Source of the DNA: Albula goreensis
Lineage: Eukaryota; Chordata; Actinopteri; Albuliformes; Albulidae
Assembly: GCA_022829145.1 (NCBI GenBank)
Contig: CM040741.1
Location: 53,597,680-53,661,679, forward strand
Length of the DNA stretch: 64,000 nucleotides
Reading direction: 5' to 3'
The notes beneath the pieces were generated by a model that did no database searches, had not been told where the DNA came from, and saw only the letters and a program-made list of their open reading frames with translations. Shown in pieces: positions 40,741 to 53,000 of this stretch; position 1 is the first letter of the stretch; the number at the start of each line of letters is the position of its first letter. A program made the translations under genes and the position numbers.

Positions 40741-42191
40741 TTACATACATTAGTGCTCCTTGCAGCTATGGGAGAAGGGGGCTATTAGCACAGTCACTTT
40801 TCAGATTGACTGCCAAGTTAATTGTGTCTTGGTGGGTGGGATGTTTGAAGAGCCCACCATCTTATCTCAGCCAGCAGTGGCTAGCTGCAGGGGATCCACT
40901 CTTTCCAACACACCCTGCCCCCTCACCCCCAACCCACCACGACCCAGCCCCTAGAGGGTGTAACCCTACCCCAGTGAACTCCTGAACAGGGTCCAGCAGT
41001 GTATGTGGGGGTTGGCAGTAGCCAGTTTCTCTAATGTATGGCCTGATGTTGCCTGGGTCAGCAGCTCTCCTCACCGAGAGGATGTTTTCTCTTGCTCCGT
41101 CACGTTCAACACCCCCCCACGCCTTACACCCCAATCCCACAGGAATCACCCAGTTTCCCAGTTTTGATGATAAAGTGTTGATATGATATTTTTGGGAGGT
41201 TTTGTTTGTTATGGCAGCATGGTCTCTTTTTTTTGAAAGGAGCTGAACCCCAATAAGGGGGCTGCCTCCTCCCTTCCCACGTCTGTCCCAGCCCTGAAGC
41301 TGTGCATTTTTTGCCACGGGGTGGTGGGGGGGGGTGTTTACCCCACAGATCATGTAAGTTCTCCTAAGATGTCCAATACAAACCAGTGAGCCATCTCTCT
41401 AGTGCAAGGCAGTGGACACACCTACATCAGGACTGTGTGATAAGTCATTTCTAATGCATTTCTCAGTGAAATCCATAGTGATATAAGAGCGCAGTGATTG
41501 AGATGCAAGTTTGTTCATTCACAGACACCAAGGGAGGACAGTGATGTACAGCATACTTTCAGCTTTCCCATGTGGCTGGTTTGGGCTGATTACAATCAAA
41601 ACATAGTTGTCTATAACCTTCTTGGAAAATCCGAAATTTTTTTTTACTTTTTGTCAGAAATTGTCAAAGTATTACGGAAGTGCTGGCTTTGTCAAGTTCA
41701 ATTTGGCATAGCTGTTGGGTGTATCTCCTGTAAAAATAAAACATACTAATTTAAATGCATTAGCAACCTTATATTACTGTAGATGATTGAAAGGAAGAGC
41801 CAGTTTTGAAAATATGGAAATAATATGTAACAGAATCTGCTGTTCAGCAGGAAATCACAGTCATGTGACTTAATGGAAATAAGGCCTTGCTAAAGGTCTT
41901 TTTTTTTTTCTTTTTAAATTGGAGCTTGCTCACTGTGTTTTTTGGCTGCCTGCCTCTGTAATGGAAAATGTGTCAAGTCAGCAGCCACCTTGTTGCTCTG
42001 TGTTGATTGCCCTGATGCTGTGGCCTAGGCCTTGGTCCAAGGCCAGGAGCCCTGGTGGTCTTGCATCCACAGAGGAGGATGGTGAGTGGAGGGCAAGAGC
42101 AAGAGTCACCCCAGTGCCCACAGACATACTGGAAAGCAGATCCTCATGGTCAATGGGAACTTTAACCCACTCTATATGGTGTCAGCCTCTG

Positions 42192-42347
42192 CAGCCAATC
42201 ATGGTTCTAGATTTATGGGCATATACCCCTGAGCCAATGAAAATATCCGTTTCTTAGCCATTTCACTCTGAGCCAATCACAAAACCTGATTCAGTGGCAT
42301 TTGTTGCTGAGCCAGTCATAACACCCAGCTCATGGGCATTCAGGAGT
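42192..42347 (+). repeat. Eroded 39-bp tandem repeat with periodic CCAAT-like motif
   Basis: The motif agccaat/agccagt recurs at 42193, 42232, 42271 and 42310, exactly 39 bp apart. The rest of each unit is weakly similar (c-tgattcatgggcattt-like middle, ending ct). A fifth unit (gtcaatggg, about 42149) may precede it with a small length change. Each unit carries a CCAAT core, intact in three and CCAGT in the last. Confidence 0.7.
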
Positions 42348-45300
42348 CAACAAACATAAGTACTAGCCTGAGTTATAAATTTCTTGAGATTCAGTTATGC
42401 TTTATGTTGTAGAAAACATTATTCCCTCAGAGATTAGATTGACTCATTGCATCATCTAAAATGACCTTTTTAAATAAAAAATTGAAAGCATAACTTGTTG
42501 TTAATTCTGCACAGCCGTCGTGTTGTTGAGGGAGCATGGAAATGTGAGTCACCTTGCTCGCTGGCACTTTAAAGAGCATTTTAAAGTTTTACGTCTTTTG
42601 AAAAGAAGGAGCAAAAAAGGATGAAAGCCAACATTATAAAGGATCAGACTCGTAGCTCTGTGCCATCTCGTAAAATAAAAACAACTCCAGAAGGATGTGA
42701 GTGTGGTACTCTGGGTAATAAAAGCCAGGCACAGCCAAAATGCCTTTTCATATTTTATCCGGGCTACAGGTTACATGATGTCAGCCGGCTGGCCTGTTTC
42801 TGAACAGAGAGCTGAAGGAAAATGTGAAAGTGACTCTTTAAGCTCCCAGTCAGGGCCCCAAGGGAATCGGACCCACCTTCAAATGTACATATCCACTGTA
42901 AGAAGGAAAAAAGTAACGGGACAGGCTGGGACACTGTTGCCAGGCTGCTGTTGCCGGGGTGAAGGAAAAGGCTGGTGCACATGATGCATCTCCTTGCAAC
43001 ACTGGCGTTTAAGGTGGTGTTGATCTGAATCTGAGAGGATTCTGTTGGATTACCATGGGGGAGGTTATTTGTTAGACAGCAGGGGAAGCAGCTGTTGTTA
43101 CACTGTCCATCAGACACAGCACCAAAAATACATAGATGCATGTGGCTCCCCTCCAATCAATCCTCCTTTCCTCCGGTTCTTTGGTCATGAGATCACCTGA
43201 CATAATGACTCCTGGTCAGCGTCCTACCCCCCCCCCACCCCCTTAAATCCTGGGGGTGTGGGCACATGTTTGTGATTTGTCAGAATAAGATGACCTCAAG
43301 CGATCTTGTTTCATTTTGAAATTGCATTGCCCAGCAGCAACGCTTCTAAGAAAAACGACCCCTCCCCCCCTTCCCCAGCATGACCAAAAACATAGAGGGA
43401 AGTGCTGCAGCAGTTGTGGCATTGAGCTTAATAACAGATTCTAACTGCATCAAACAATGCTTAGTTTGGCCCTTGGAATATATTCAGAGATTTCCTTTCA
43501 TCTCTTGAAGTCATTATTAATTTATTTATACTCATTACAACAGACCAAATACAAAGTACAATTGAATTCAAATGTTCAAAAAAGGTATTTCATACAACAA
43601 ACAACAAAACCCATACACAAAAAACTTTGAAATAATTAGTTGTTGTTTACAGATTAATTGTTGTTTGAACATTTTGTTTTACTTGAGGATACACATACAA
43701 TAGTGTTTTCAGCGCTGGAAGACTAACTGCCTCACCATCCTCTTTTAAATGCCATTGTATTATCCTTTTATTAAATACGTATAATTTCTGGAATGATATC
43801 ATTTCTGAAATGAATTATGCAGTGTGCAGTCACTTGCAGAAAGGAAGAGACATAATGCGTTTTTATTGTCACTGCAAAATAGACCAGGGTAAAGCACTAT
43901 GATTAAATAGACAGGTAGAATTTCTTTTTAAAAATGGTATTAAATTGTCACAAATTGAATAGTATTAAATAATTGATTCTCTGTTCAGACCCTGTTATGT
44001 GGGGACATTTATATTATGAAGGTACAGCCTGGTAAACATTTTCAGGCATAGACTTTCAGAGCACTGCTGATGTTAGGCACAGCGTTTCAGTGTTTTACTG
44101 ATTTCAGTCACAGAATTTCAGTACACCAGTTATTTTGTAATATAAGACAGGACCCACAGACATTCACTGATGACGTCTGAGATGAGTGTCAATACAGCTG
44201 GGTTGTGAGCGACCATGGTGGTGTCAGCACTGATGACCTCATTGGTTTGGTGGTTTAATCGCATGGCTGTCATATTTTACAGAGAAAGAGACACAGTACA
44301 TCTGAGAGGGGTGGTAATTTCAGAGGGAGATTACCTTAAGTACCATAAAAAAATTTCAGAACTTTCATGTCTCCATTACAAAGGTGCAGAGCGTTCGGTA
44401 TTATGTGACATTTGAGCACATGGTATTTCTCCTGTTGCTCTCCATATTACCTCAACACTCCCACAACCTCACTGTTAGCCTTTTACAGGATGCTTTTTCG
44501 TGCCTGTGTCTCTGTCTGTTGTATGTATCCTTTGGTAGAGTTGTCCACATTGTCATAAGACTTGGCCTCCCACATGGACAGTGGCCCTTGCTTTGCTGTC
44601 CCTAGGCTCAGGTTCTTCAGCTCTTGGCTAGCACTTCTGTGGTGGAATTTACCCAAAATGGAAGCCAAAGTTTTAGCATGTAGAATTCCCCCTTCTCAAG
44701 TCTTAGAGGGACTTTGTAATCTTTCAGGGGGAACACACAGCGCGTTTTTGAAAATGTGGAGCGGGAATTTTTAGCTAGCAATCATGTTTGTTTGTTTTGG
44801 AAGCACAGACATGGGTTTAATGTTGTTGTTGTTTGTTTGCAGCTAACTGGAGGGTCGGTGGAAGGCACAGGCCTGACAACCAAACCCTCCCAACCCGCTC
44901 CCCCACCGACAGACTCCCCCCGGTAAGGCGCGTGTGTTCCCCCAGCCCACAAGGTCCCTTCCTGCTGCACGTAGACGCATAGTTTCCCAGAGCACCCCCC
45001 ATCCCTGCCCCCCTCACTGCTCCCAGGGTCCGTAGGACCGCAGCCTCTGTTTTCCGGGGTTAGGAGGCGATGGGGGCGGCTTGGTTTTGGAGTGTTGAGG
45101 GAGCCTTTCTGTAACACTGTCCCAAGGTTCAGATGATCTCAGCACTTGCGCTCCGTAAGACAAGACTCTGAGCCTGCAGCACAGTGAATTTAAGAATAAT
45201 AATCTTTAAAAGAAGAACCCAGAAAAAAGAGATTTCAAAGGCTCATTTCATGGTCAATAAATTCAGACTTAAAGGGTCCCTCTGCTATGTCTTTTTATTT

Positions 45301-45453
45301 GTTTTTTCTTTAAAACAGCCAAAATGAGAACCAGCTTTTAGGTTTCTCTAACAGATTTGAGAGCTCTTGTTTTCCTACATCACACATAAATCTGGGTTTG
45401 TGTTAGAAAGAAATTAACGCCTTTTATGCGTTGTGTTATTACACCCCCATATC

Positions 45454-45614
45454 CACACACACACACACACACACACACCCATACTCACAATCCAGTGTGT
45501 GAAGTAATGGGAAGAGACATCTGCTTTGGGCTGGGGCCAAGAAACCACAGTGTTGAATATACATTGGCATACACACAAATATACACAACACACACACACA
45601 TGCACACACACACA
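45454..45614 (+). repeat. Two CA microsatellites
   Basis: (CA)12 at 45454-45478 and an imperfect CA run at 45588-45614, separated by about 110 bp of ordinary sequence. Confidence 0.92.
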
Positions 45615-45699
45615 TAAGCACATTTCACAGTGTTTCATGTTAACATGAGCGTGGCTGCTGTGAGTTACCACATTTTACACCGTGAGGCATTGACAAGCC

Positions 45700-46060
45700 A
45701 GCCTCACCAATGCCTCCATTAATTAACATATGTATACAGGCCTGCACATCTCTCTCTGTGCTCTCTGAATAGAAGAACACAGTGCATTCCCTCCCAAAAA
45801 TAGACTGTAGCCCAGAGGCACAAAAGCACAGTGAATCGAAGTGACAAATTCCTCAACTCGGTGCAGTCGGTGGAATAGCGAGTCTGTTTCGCTCATGGTA
45901 ATTGTCATAATTAATCACTGCAGCCAACAACTTCATTAGTCTCCGGCTCGAAAATGGTTGCCATCGCCTCGGAAACCCCGCCATCCAGTTTCTCGCTCGC
46001 TCCCTCCCTGCCTCCGATTTATGGTCCGTTTAGTTTGGTTAGTTTGTTGTTGTTGATGTT
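45700..46060. promoter_or_regulatory. Candidate conserved noncoding block E
   Basis: Repeat-free block with clustered homeodomain-type cores: ccattaattaacat (about 45717), then ggtaattgtcataattaatc (45897-45916), followed by CpG-bearing sequence (gtctccggctcgaaaatgg). It looks like a developmental enhancer by composition only; conservation is untested. Confidence 0.3.
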
Positions 46061-47859
46061 ATTTTTGTCTGTGTGAGAACTCCTGCAGCAGAATAAATTG
46101 GAGCCATCTTGTACTTGGTGTTCTTTCAATGGGGTGTCCTTCAGGGATGTGCAAACTACAGCCACCAGACAACCAGACTCTCCCTCACCTCATAAATGAG
46201 TCCTCTATGTGCCCGAGACCGTGATAGATGGCAAACTAAGCCCCAGTGCAATAGGGATCTCTCCCCTCTGTGATTATTGTGCTTTTTGGCCTCTCAGCCT
46301 GTTTTTTTTGTTTTGTGTAAGGAGTGGGACAGTGCGGGTGATGTCATTTAAGCATTTATGTGACCACCCTGTCATGGATAAGACTGAAAGCATTTTTTGG
46401 GTCCAAGTGGTTGCATAATGTTTGAAAAGCAAGAAGTAAAGAGGAAGCACAATGCTGAATCAGCTTCCTGGACTGCTGGAGTATCTCTCCCTTTTATAAG
46501 CCATTTGTGAGATTCCCTGTTTTAAAGGCAACTTCAGGCAGCAAATGTACTGTTTATTTATTATATGGTCAAAAAAATAAACCTAGAATATGCACTGTCT
46601 AATTGAATTCCAAACAGAAATCAGAACCATGAAAATCAGAAGCAATTAGCAATTAAGTTAAAATAAGGAGAAATACAGAATGGATAACACAGAGAACACT
46701 GTGAGAAGACAATGAGAAATTGGCAAATTTAATCAGTTTGAAATACTACAGTTGTAAAATCTGATGGTCAACAAATCAGAACAAAATGATGTTTCAACTG
46801 AATATAGCCATTTCAGTATCCTTTATGAAATATTAATTTCTTGCAACATTCAAATATTTGTATTTACTTCATTTTATCTCTGTGTCACATGCAGGAAACT
46901 TAAACACCATTGATTTTTCCTGTTGTTGCCTCAGTACATGTTGGCTCAGGACTGGGCTGATAGTTCAGTCACATGAACCGCTTTCACTCTAATTTGGAAG
47001 GACAGCAGTTTTCCGCCTTGCCAGCTAATCAGAAATGCCATCACTTGAGTGCAGATGCTATTAGCCATAGCCCCTCTGTTATCTCCATGCCATTTTGGAG
47101 GCTTCTTTAAAATAACCTTAGAGGTGACCAGTTAATCAAATGAAATTAGGCAGACTATCTGTCTAGCTAAGCATGGTTGCATTTTGTTTCAGTCTGTTCT
47201 GTTCTCACAGATTTTGAAGGACATTGTAAGGCTTGTGTGAGAATAATAAGCATTCTGCTAGAGATGAACATATATTTAATGTACACCTAAATTTGCACAT
47301 TACATGGTGAACTATGGCTATTTTCAGGATTCATTAGTAGCTGGCATTAATTGTGATCAAACAGGTGCAGCTGCAGTTTTGTTGGTGGAAAATTCATAGT
47401 TTGCTTGATATTACTGGATCAATAAATTGTAAAGCAATGTGTCAAATGCCCTGAAAGCATGTTGTTGTTTCTGAAGGTGATTTTTTGAAAGTTCCTCCTC
47501 CTCCACCCTCTTATGGGAGAATGCTGCTGTGGGCATGGCCTGTATCTAGGCTTGCATGTCTGTGCTTACCAAAAGCCCAGTGGACACTTTCCTGGTTACT
47601 TATGGACTAATGATCTCTCAACGTTTAAGTAACTTTGCACTGATAAGACAGTGTCACTGCATTATTGTTGCAACATTGCCGGTTGTGAAGCCTACAGAGT
47701 TGCTTTTCCAGCAAGGGAATATAAAAGTGCATCCCGCTAAACATTATTCTGTGGTATCGATGGGGGGCAGAGCTCAGATCGCTTATCTGTCTCACACAAA
47801 CACCCTTCATGTGTCCAGACATCAAACGGCAGCTTTCAAAGTCCTGACTAAATTCTGAA

Positions 47860-48070
47860 AAGCGTTCCTTTCAAAGAGCCTGCGAAGCCCCATCTGTTTG
47901 TGGGAGCTTTGACTCAATGTTGGCCACTGCTGACAAGGTAATGAAGCTACAGAGCTCTCTGAATAGACATCATTGGGAATGTAATCATCCTCTCAAGGGG
48001 CAACGCCACAGGCTCGGCTCGTAATTACATTGTGTCATGTTTGCCTGATTTCTTAGGTCTTGCTGTAATC
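47860..48070. promoter_or_regulatory. Candidate conserved noncoding block F
   Basis: Repeat-free stretch with caaggtaatgaagctac, gggaatgtaatcatcc and ggctcggctcgtaattac. Several TAAT cores. No frame with a recognisable product. Confidence 0.27.
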
Positions 48071-49143
48071 ATGTCCTTTATTGTCTGAGACCAGAGATAA
48101 AATAGAAAAACTGGTGTCAGAAACCACAGGGCAGTGTCAGAGATGTGCCTTAGCACTTGAAATGTAAAAATAAATCCCGCTGGACCTGTTTTTAGTTTAA
48201 TCTGTTGCATTAATGTGTGACAGATGTAATGTCTACCTTTAAAGCACTGCTAGGAAATGTTGTCTCCCAATAACATGATAAATGAGCTTCTGACAGGAAG
48301 ACAACCTTCTGGGCTCACTGTTGAGAATTATATTGCACATCACATATTAGAAAATTACACACAAAATATATGTTGTTTATTTTTAAGTAAAAATATATTA
48401 CATTTTTCACAAAGGTAAATTTTGCACTTTCAGCTATACGTTCTTTGTTGCCTAGACATAATTACACATTCATGTGTATACTAGTACAGTTTGTATGTAT
48501 ATTAAGAAATTATATCTTTTTTATGCAGTGTATTTTGATATCTGTAACGTTATGTGCTCCTTACATCAATTGAAAACCCTCCAAAATATGATCGTCTTAA
48601 TTCACTATGAACAAATAAATCATAATAAAGTATTTTGGCAACAGCTATTACAATTTTGGAACACCCTGGCACTCAACATCCTGCTGTCGGTTTTAATAGC
48701 TCATCTTTGCTCTGACAGTGGTAGACTGTGTCAGAATCTGTCCTGATAACATCTCACAGTAAAGGAGAGCAAATTGGCAATCACAGAGGGAGTACTGGAT
48801 TGGCAGGAGTGCAGCTGTAATGATTGTACTCATAATCTTGAATAGCAACTTATCAGCAGAACACGGTTTCTCTCCTGCCTTTGTAGTGACATTAGTGTAA
48901 GCAATTCATTTGCATGTAAATTGGTTCATTCCATACCAAAAAATAAACAATATGAAAGAAAGCAATTAGCACATTGGATGGAGTTAAATCTGCAGTGGAA
49001 GTTGTTATCTTCCAATTAATATGAAAACACCAGGAGGTTATGTCAACTCAAACCACCCAACAATGGTATAAATAGGCCACCTAGTAAGGTGGCTTGGGTG
49101 GTTTGTTTTATTTAATCCTGCATTTATTTAACAGTGGTTTGTG

Positions 49144-49245
49144 GGTGGTGTGTGTGTGTGTGCGTGTGTGCGTGCGTGCATGTGTGTGTGTGTGCGTGTG
49201 TGTATGCGGGTAAATGCATGTGTGTTTGTGTCTGTGTGTGTGTTA
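49144..49245 (+). repeat. GT/GC microsatellite
   Basis: GTGTGT with regular GCGT and GCAT interruptions, suited to Z-DNA formation by alternating purine-pyrimidine composition. Confidence 0.9.
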
Positions 49246-51424
49246 AATAAATAGGTTGATTCAAAGCTTCAGTGCAGGCCTGCCAAACACCCCAAATCAG
49301 GACAAGGAGAAACAGTCCCTTTATTTTGTCTGCTGGAGGATTCAGTTACAATAGCAAGTCTCCTGTCAGCTCAGATCTTGTCTCGTCACAAAAAAACTCC
49401 TGTGAAAAATTGTTTTTTGAGAGTCCTGTTGCTCTCCACTTTTCAAATATGTGTGAGGGCTGGCAGCTGGGGCCAGGAGGAAATCAGCAGAGGGGTTCGG
49501 TCCACATCCCGGGCCCATCCTGGCGCCCGTCCCGCCAGCTGCCGGCACGCTCTGGTGAAGCAGGCCCAGCATTCCTGACCCCCGTGAGCCAGCAGGTGAT
49601 TCATAGGCCCTGCTCCCCGCTACCGCTCCCTAAATCACACGTGTCCCGTGGAAGAAAATGTTACACTCCCTGCAAAAGTGGAGTGGGGGCTGGGGGAGGG
49701 GGGTGCTTTTCCGTAGCTGCACTCTTCTCCCTCGGGCTGGACGTCCCGTTCGGAGACCATCCGTCCGCACTCCCTGCGTTTGTGTAAACACATCAGGCGG
49801 CAGTATTTACACAGTACAGTTAAACTGTGTGGACGAGATTAGCCTGTTTATACAAAGGGGAAAGAAAATTTCCTAGATTAATTCGCTCGTCTGCCAATCC
49901 ATCCGGTACTCATAATAATAAACAGCACATTAGTTTTATCATTAATAGTAAGTGTATTAATAATAATAATAAAAGTAAAATAAATATTTTGAATGTACAC
50001 ATGTGTCATGCTTCCTGCCAAACATTTCATATTTCTAGGAAGAGCAAAATTAAGCTGGATGTCCACTTGTGAATGGAAATATTTCTAGAATATGCATATG
50101 TGTATCTGAATTTATTCATATCCACACTGGATTTTCTGGATGTTGTTTTCTCTCACATATGAATAAAATCGCATATCCCAGAGAAATGATAATCATTTGC
50201 ATTTTATCCTTGAGAAAGCTGGCATTCCGTGGGCGTCAAAACAAGACATCTACTTACAGACATTTTTATGAATATGTACTGCTCATATGCAGCTTCAGAG
50301 ACATGACAAGAAAGTGAGCAGAGAAACCTTCCGCCTCAACACATGAGTTTTATTATCTGCACTAATTTCACGAATAATTTATGCCTTTTCCGTTAACTGC
50401 TAAAGAAATGATGGCTTATTTTCCTAGACCGTCACTAATGGTGGCATCACTCTCGGAGAGCAGGGCTGCCAAGGAAAATCTGAGAGACCATCAGGGCAGC
50501 CTTTTGGCACCGTTCCCCTCCCTGTCGAATGTCAAAATCCCCGGGGCCTATAGCACATTTATGTTATTTTGAAAAGCGTGACTTAGTTGGTGGTGGGTGG
50601 AGATTGGGCACACGAAGGTGTAGTGTGGATGTAGTCCTCTGATGGTCACATGTATCCAAAGGAAATATGCATCACACAGCACAAAGTAACAGACACTGAT
50701 TCTCAAGGAAACCAGTCTTTTAATTTCTGTATTCCCACAATACACAGGATTTTAAAAAGAAGCAGCAAACTGACTTTGGCATTTAGCTCAGGTCTCCTCT
50801 CCACCTCTCTCCAGGGGAACCCTAAGTTGTTGGAGCTCTGTTGCCACTTTACCCAAATCTCCTCAGTGACGTTTGTACTGTTGAATAATAGAGTTATGTG
50901 AGGAGGGGTTGGGCGAGGAGGGAGCGGGTGAGAGGGGGTGGTAATGGAATCTGTTCAGAGTTTTAGCTCCTGTCCAGGAGAGCCTCTTTAATAATGCAGT
51001 GCCCCCAGTGACAGTAGCAGTGCCTAAATCACTGAGCTTATGTGGGGGGCTAGAGGAATCCACAGCTACCATGCTGCTTGTGAAGAGCTAACATGTACCC
51101 TCCACCCCACCCCAACCCAGAAACCCACCACTCCCCTTAGGAGGTCAGCCCAAACCTTTTACTTGAACATCCAGTAGAATGGCCAGAATGGCCTGGAACA
51201 CCAATCACCCACTGTGAACTCCACTATATACACATTCATACCTTTTAAATCATGTATCTGCACAGGTAGCAAGGTTCCTCCATTCAGGGCAAGCAGGCAC
51301 AAACTTGTCAGGGAAATGACTGATGGTCAACTGAGGACAGAGGAATGGTACAGGGCAAAGCTGACTTTAAGCCATGAATCGAGGGACAATGACTTTCTGT
51401 TATCAGAGTGTATTGTGGTGGAGA

Positions 51425-51632
51425 ATGTGTCAGTGCGCGAGGAGTGGTTAAGACTGGTCTTATAACCAGAGGGCATCAGATTCCAGTCTCTGGTGGGGCA
51501 TTGCTGCTGTACCCTTGAGCAAGATACTTAACCTGAAATGCCTTAGTGCGCATCCAGCTGAGGGAATTTAATGTGTCAAATGTAAGCTATGTCACCTTGG
51601 ATAAGGGTGTCAACTAAGCAAATTTAATGTAA
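51425..51632 (+). repeat. tRNA-derived SINE, V-SINE-like, near full length
   Basis: A tRNA-like head with an A-box-like segment (agtggttaagactgg from 51444) and a decayed B box (gcatcagattccagtc, 51473-51488) leads into the conserved vertebrate SINE core tgtacccttgagcaagatac (from 51509). It ends in the typical fish 3' tail ccttggataagggtgtcaac (51595-51614), then taatgtaat. This order matches V-SINE-class elements of fish. It is diverged from consensus, so probably old. Confidence 0.8.
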
Positions 51633-52003
51633 TCTTCACTAAATACCTTCATTCCCAGCAGAAAAAAAAAACCTCCAGCATTGTCTAGTGACAATGTTGT
51701 GTGCCAAAATAAATATAAAGCCCTATCTTCATAACTTTTAAATGGCACAACCATGCTTCTATGTGCTTTTCAGGTTGATTTCAGTGAAAGGGGGCTGAAA
51801 TCTCACTTTGTGACAGTGGTCATGCAATTTTAATGTTACCCAGATACAGCTGTGATGCTATTGTGATGTCATGGAGTTTAGTGACAGTAATGAAACGGTA
51901 CATCTTGTCTCCAGCCCAAGCAGCTACTGTGTCTTTCTATCATTACTGGTGTTTGGGGCTTTCCCATTCAGTAGACTGAAAGAAGCTTGTTCTTCAGGTG
52001 GCG

Positions 52004-52016
52004 GGGTCAGAGGTCA
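52004..52016 (+). promoter_or_regulatory. Candidate DR1 nuclear-receptor element
   Basis: Reads GGGTCA-G-AGGTCA: both half-sites fit PuGGTCA with one-base spacing, typical of RXR homodimer and PPAR:RXR response elements. It lies about 8.3 kb upstream of exon 2 and 600 bp before the 45-bp minisatellite. Function is inferred only. Confidence 0.4.
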
Positions 52017-52605
52017 CTGCTGTTTGCAACTCATAGACTAGAATAGCAGCAGCCACCCAGTCAGAACCAGACATAAATTGCGACAGATGACACAGTTTGA
52101 ATTTGAAGCACATGTCTGTGTTTTTCTGGCCTTGTTTTCCATCGCACAGTGCATATTGTAAGTGAACATAGATTCTACATTTAGCACTGACACTTTCAGA
52201 GTAACTGATTCTGATGGGATTGTAAAATATTTTATGCATTTTTAGAATTAAATTCCCTTGATTATTGAGCAAATAAGATGTAAAGTATGTGATGCATTAA
52301 TATTGTTGCATGTGTTGAATTAATGAAATAATTGTGTAAAAATATGCATATATTAAAAAAATATGTGTTTCTGTGCCTGTGTGCGCGTGTGCATGTGTGT
52401 GCTTGCATGTGTGTGTGTCGGTGTGCCTACAGCCATTGTTTTGCTTAGTGCACAGGGGTTCTGGGATTGCGCCAGGCACTGGCTGGCACCAGTGGGGGAT
52501 TATGGAAAGAGAGAATCTCCACACTGCCACAATCTTTTCAGAAAGCTCTGAATCACTGAAGAATGCAGTGGAAACCCATGCCCAGTTTACAACCAGCAGA
52601 ACAAG

Positions 52606-53000
52606 GCACACAGCCCAACACACTAATGCAGATATCTACAGGTAACACAGGCACACAGCCCAACACACTAATGCAGATATCTACAGGTAACACAGGCACA
52701 CAGCCCAACACACTAATGCAGATATCTACAGCTAACACAGGCACACAGTCCAACACACTAATGCAGATATCTACAGCTAACACAGGCACACAGCCCAACA
52801 CACTAATGCAGATATCTACAGCTAACACAGGCACACAGTCCAACACACTAATGCAGATATCTACAGCTAACACAGGCACACAGCCCAACACACTAATGCA
52901 AATATCTACAGCTAACACAGGCACACAGCCCAACACACTAATGCAAATATCTACAGCTAACACAGGTACACAGCCCAACACAGTAATACGGAGATCTGCT
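52606..53000 (+). repeat. 45-bp minisatellite, about 8.8 copies
   Basis: Units start at 52606, 52651, 52696, 52741, 52786, 52831, 52876, 52921 and a decayed ninth at 52966; all spacings are exactly 45 bp. Each unit begins gcacacagcccaacacacta and ends ctacagctaacacag. Variants: ggtaac in units 1-2 against gctaac later; cagtcc in units 4 and 6 against cagccc; gcaaat in units 7-8 against gcagat. The alternation in units 4-7 suggests a 90-bp duplication. Because 45 is a multiple of 3, one frame stays open across the array on each strand (172 codons plus, 171 minus, repeating a 15-residue unit); these are not taken as genes. Confidence 0.97.

Larger units (their letters stand above)
40741..51424. 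other. Intronic DNA, candidate regulatory blocks, no gene seen
   Basis: Includes the 39-bp repeat, CA and GT microsatellites and blocks E and F. A GC-rich stretch at 49400-49800 supports a 171-codon plus-strand frame that begins in ordinary sequence and has no recognisable domain. 50380-50575 is another repeat-free stretch (tagaccgtcactaatggtgg). Confidence 0.55.

Noticed and set aside
49272..49787. 171-codon plus-strand frame
   Set aside because: No recognisable domain or splice structure; it lies over a GC-rich stretch where stops are rare.
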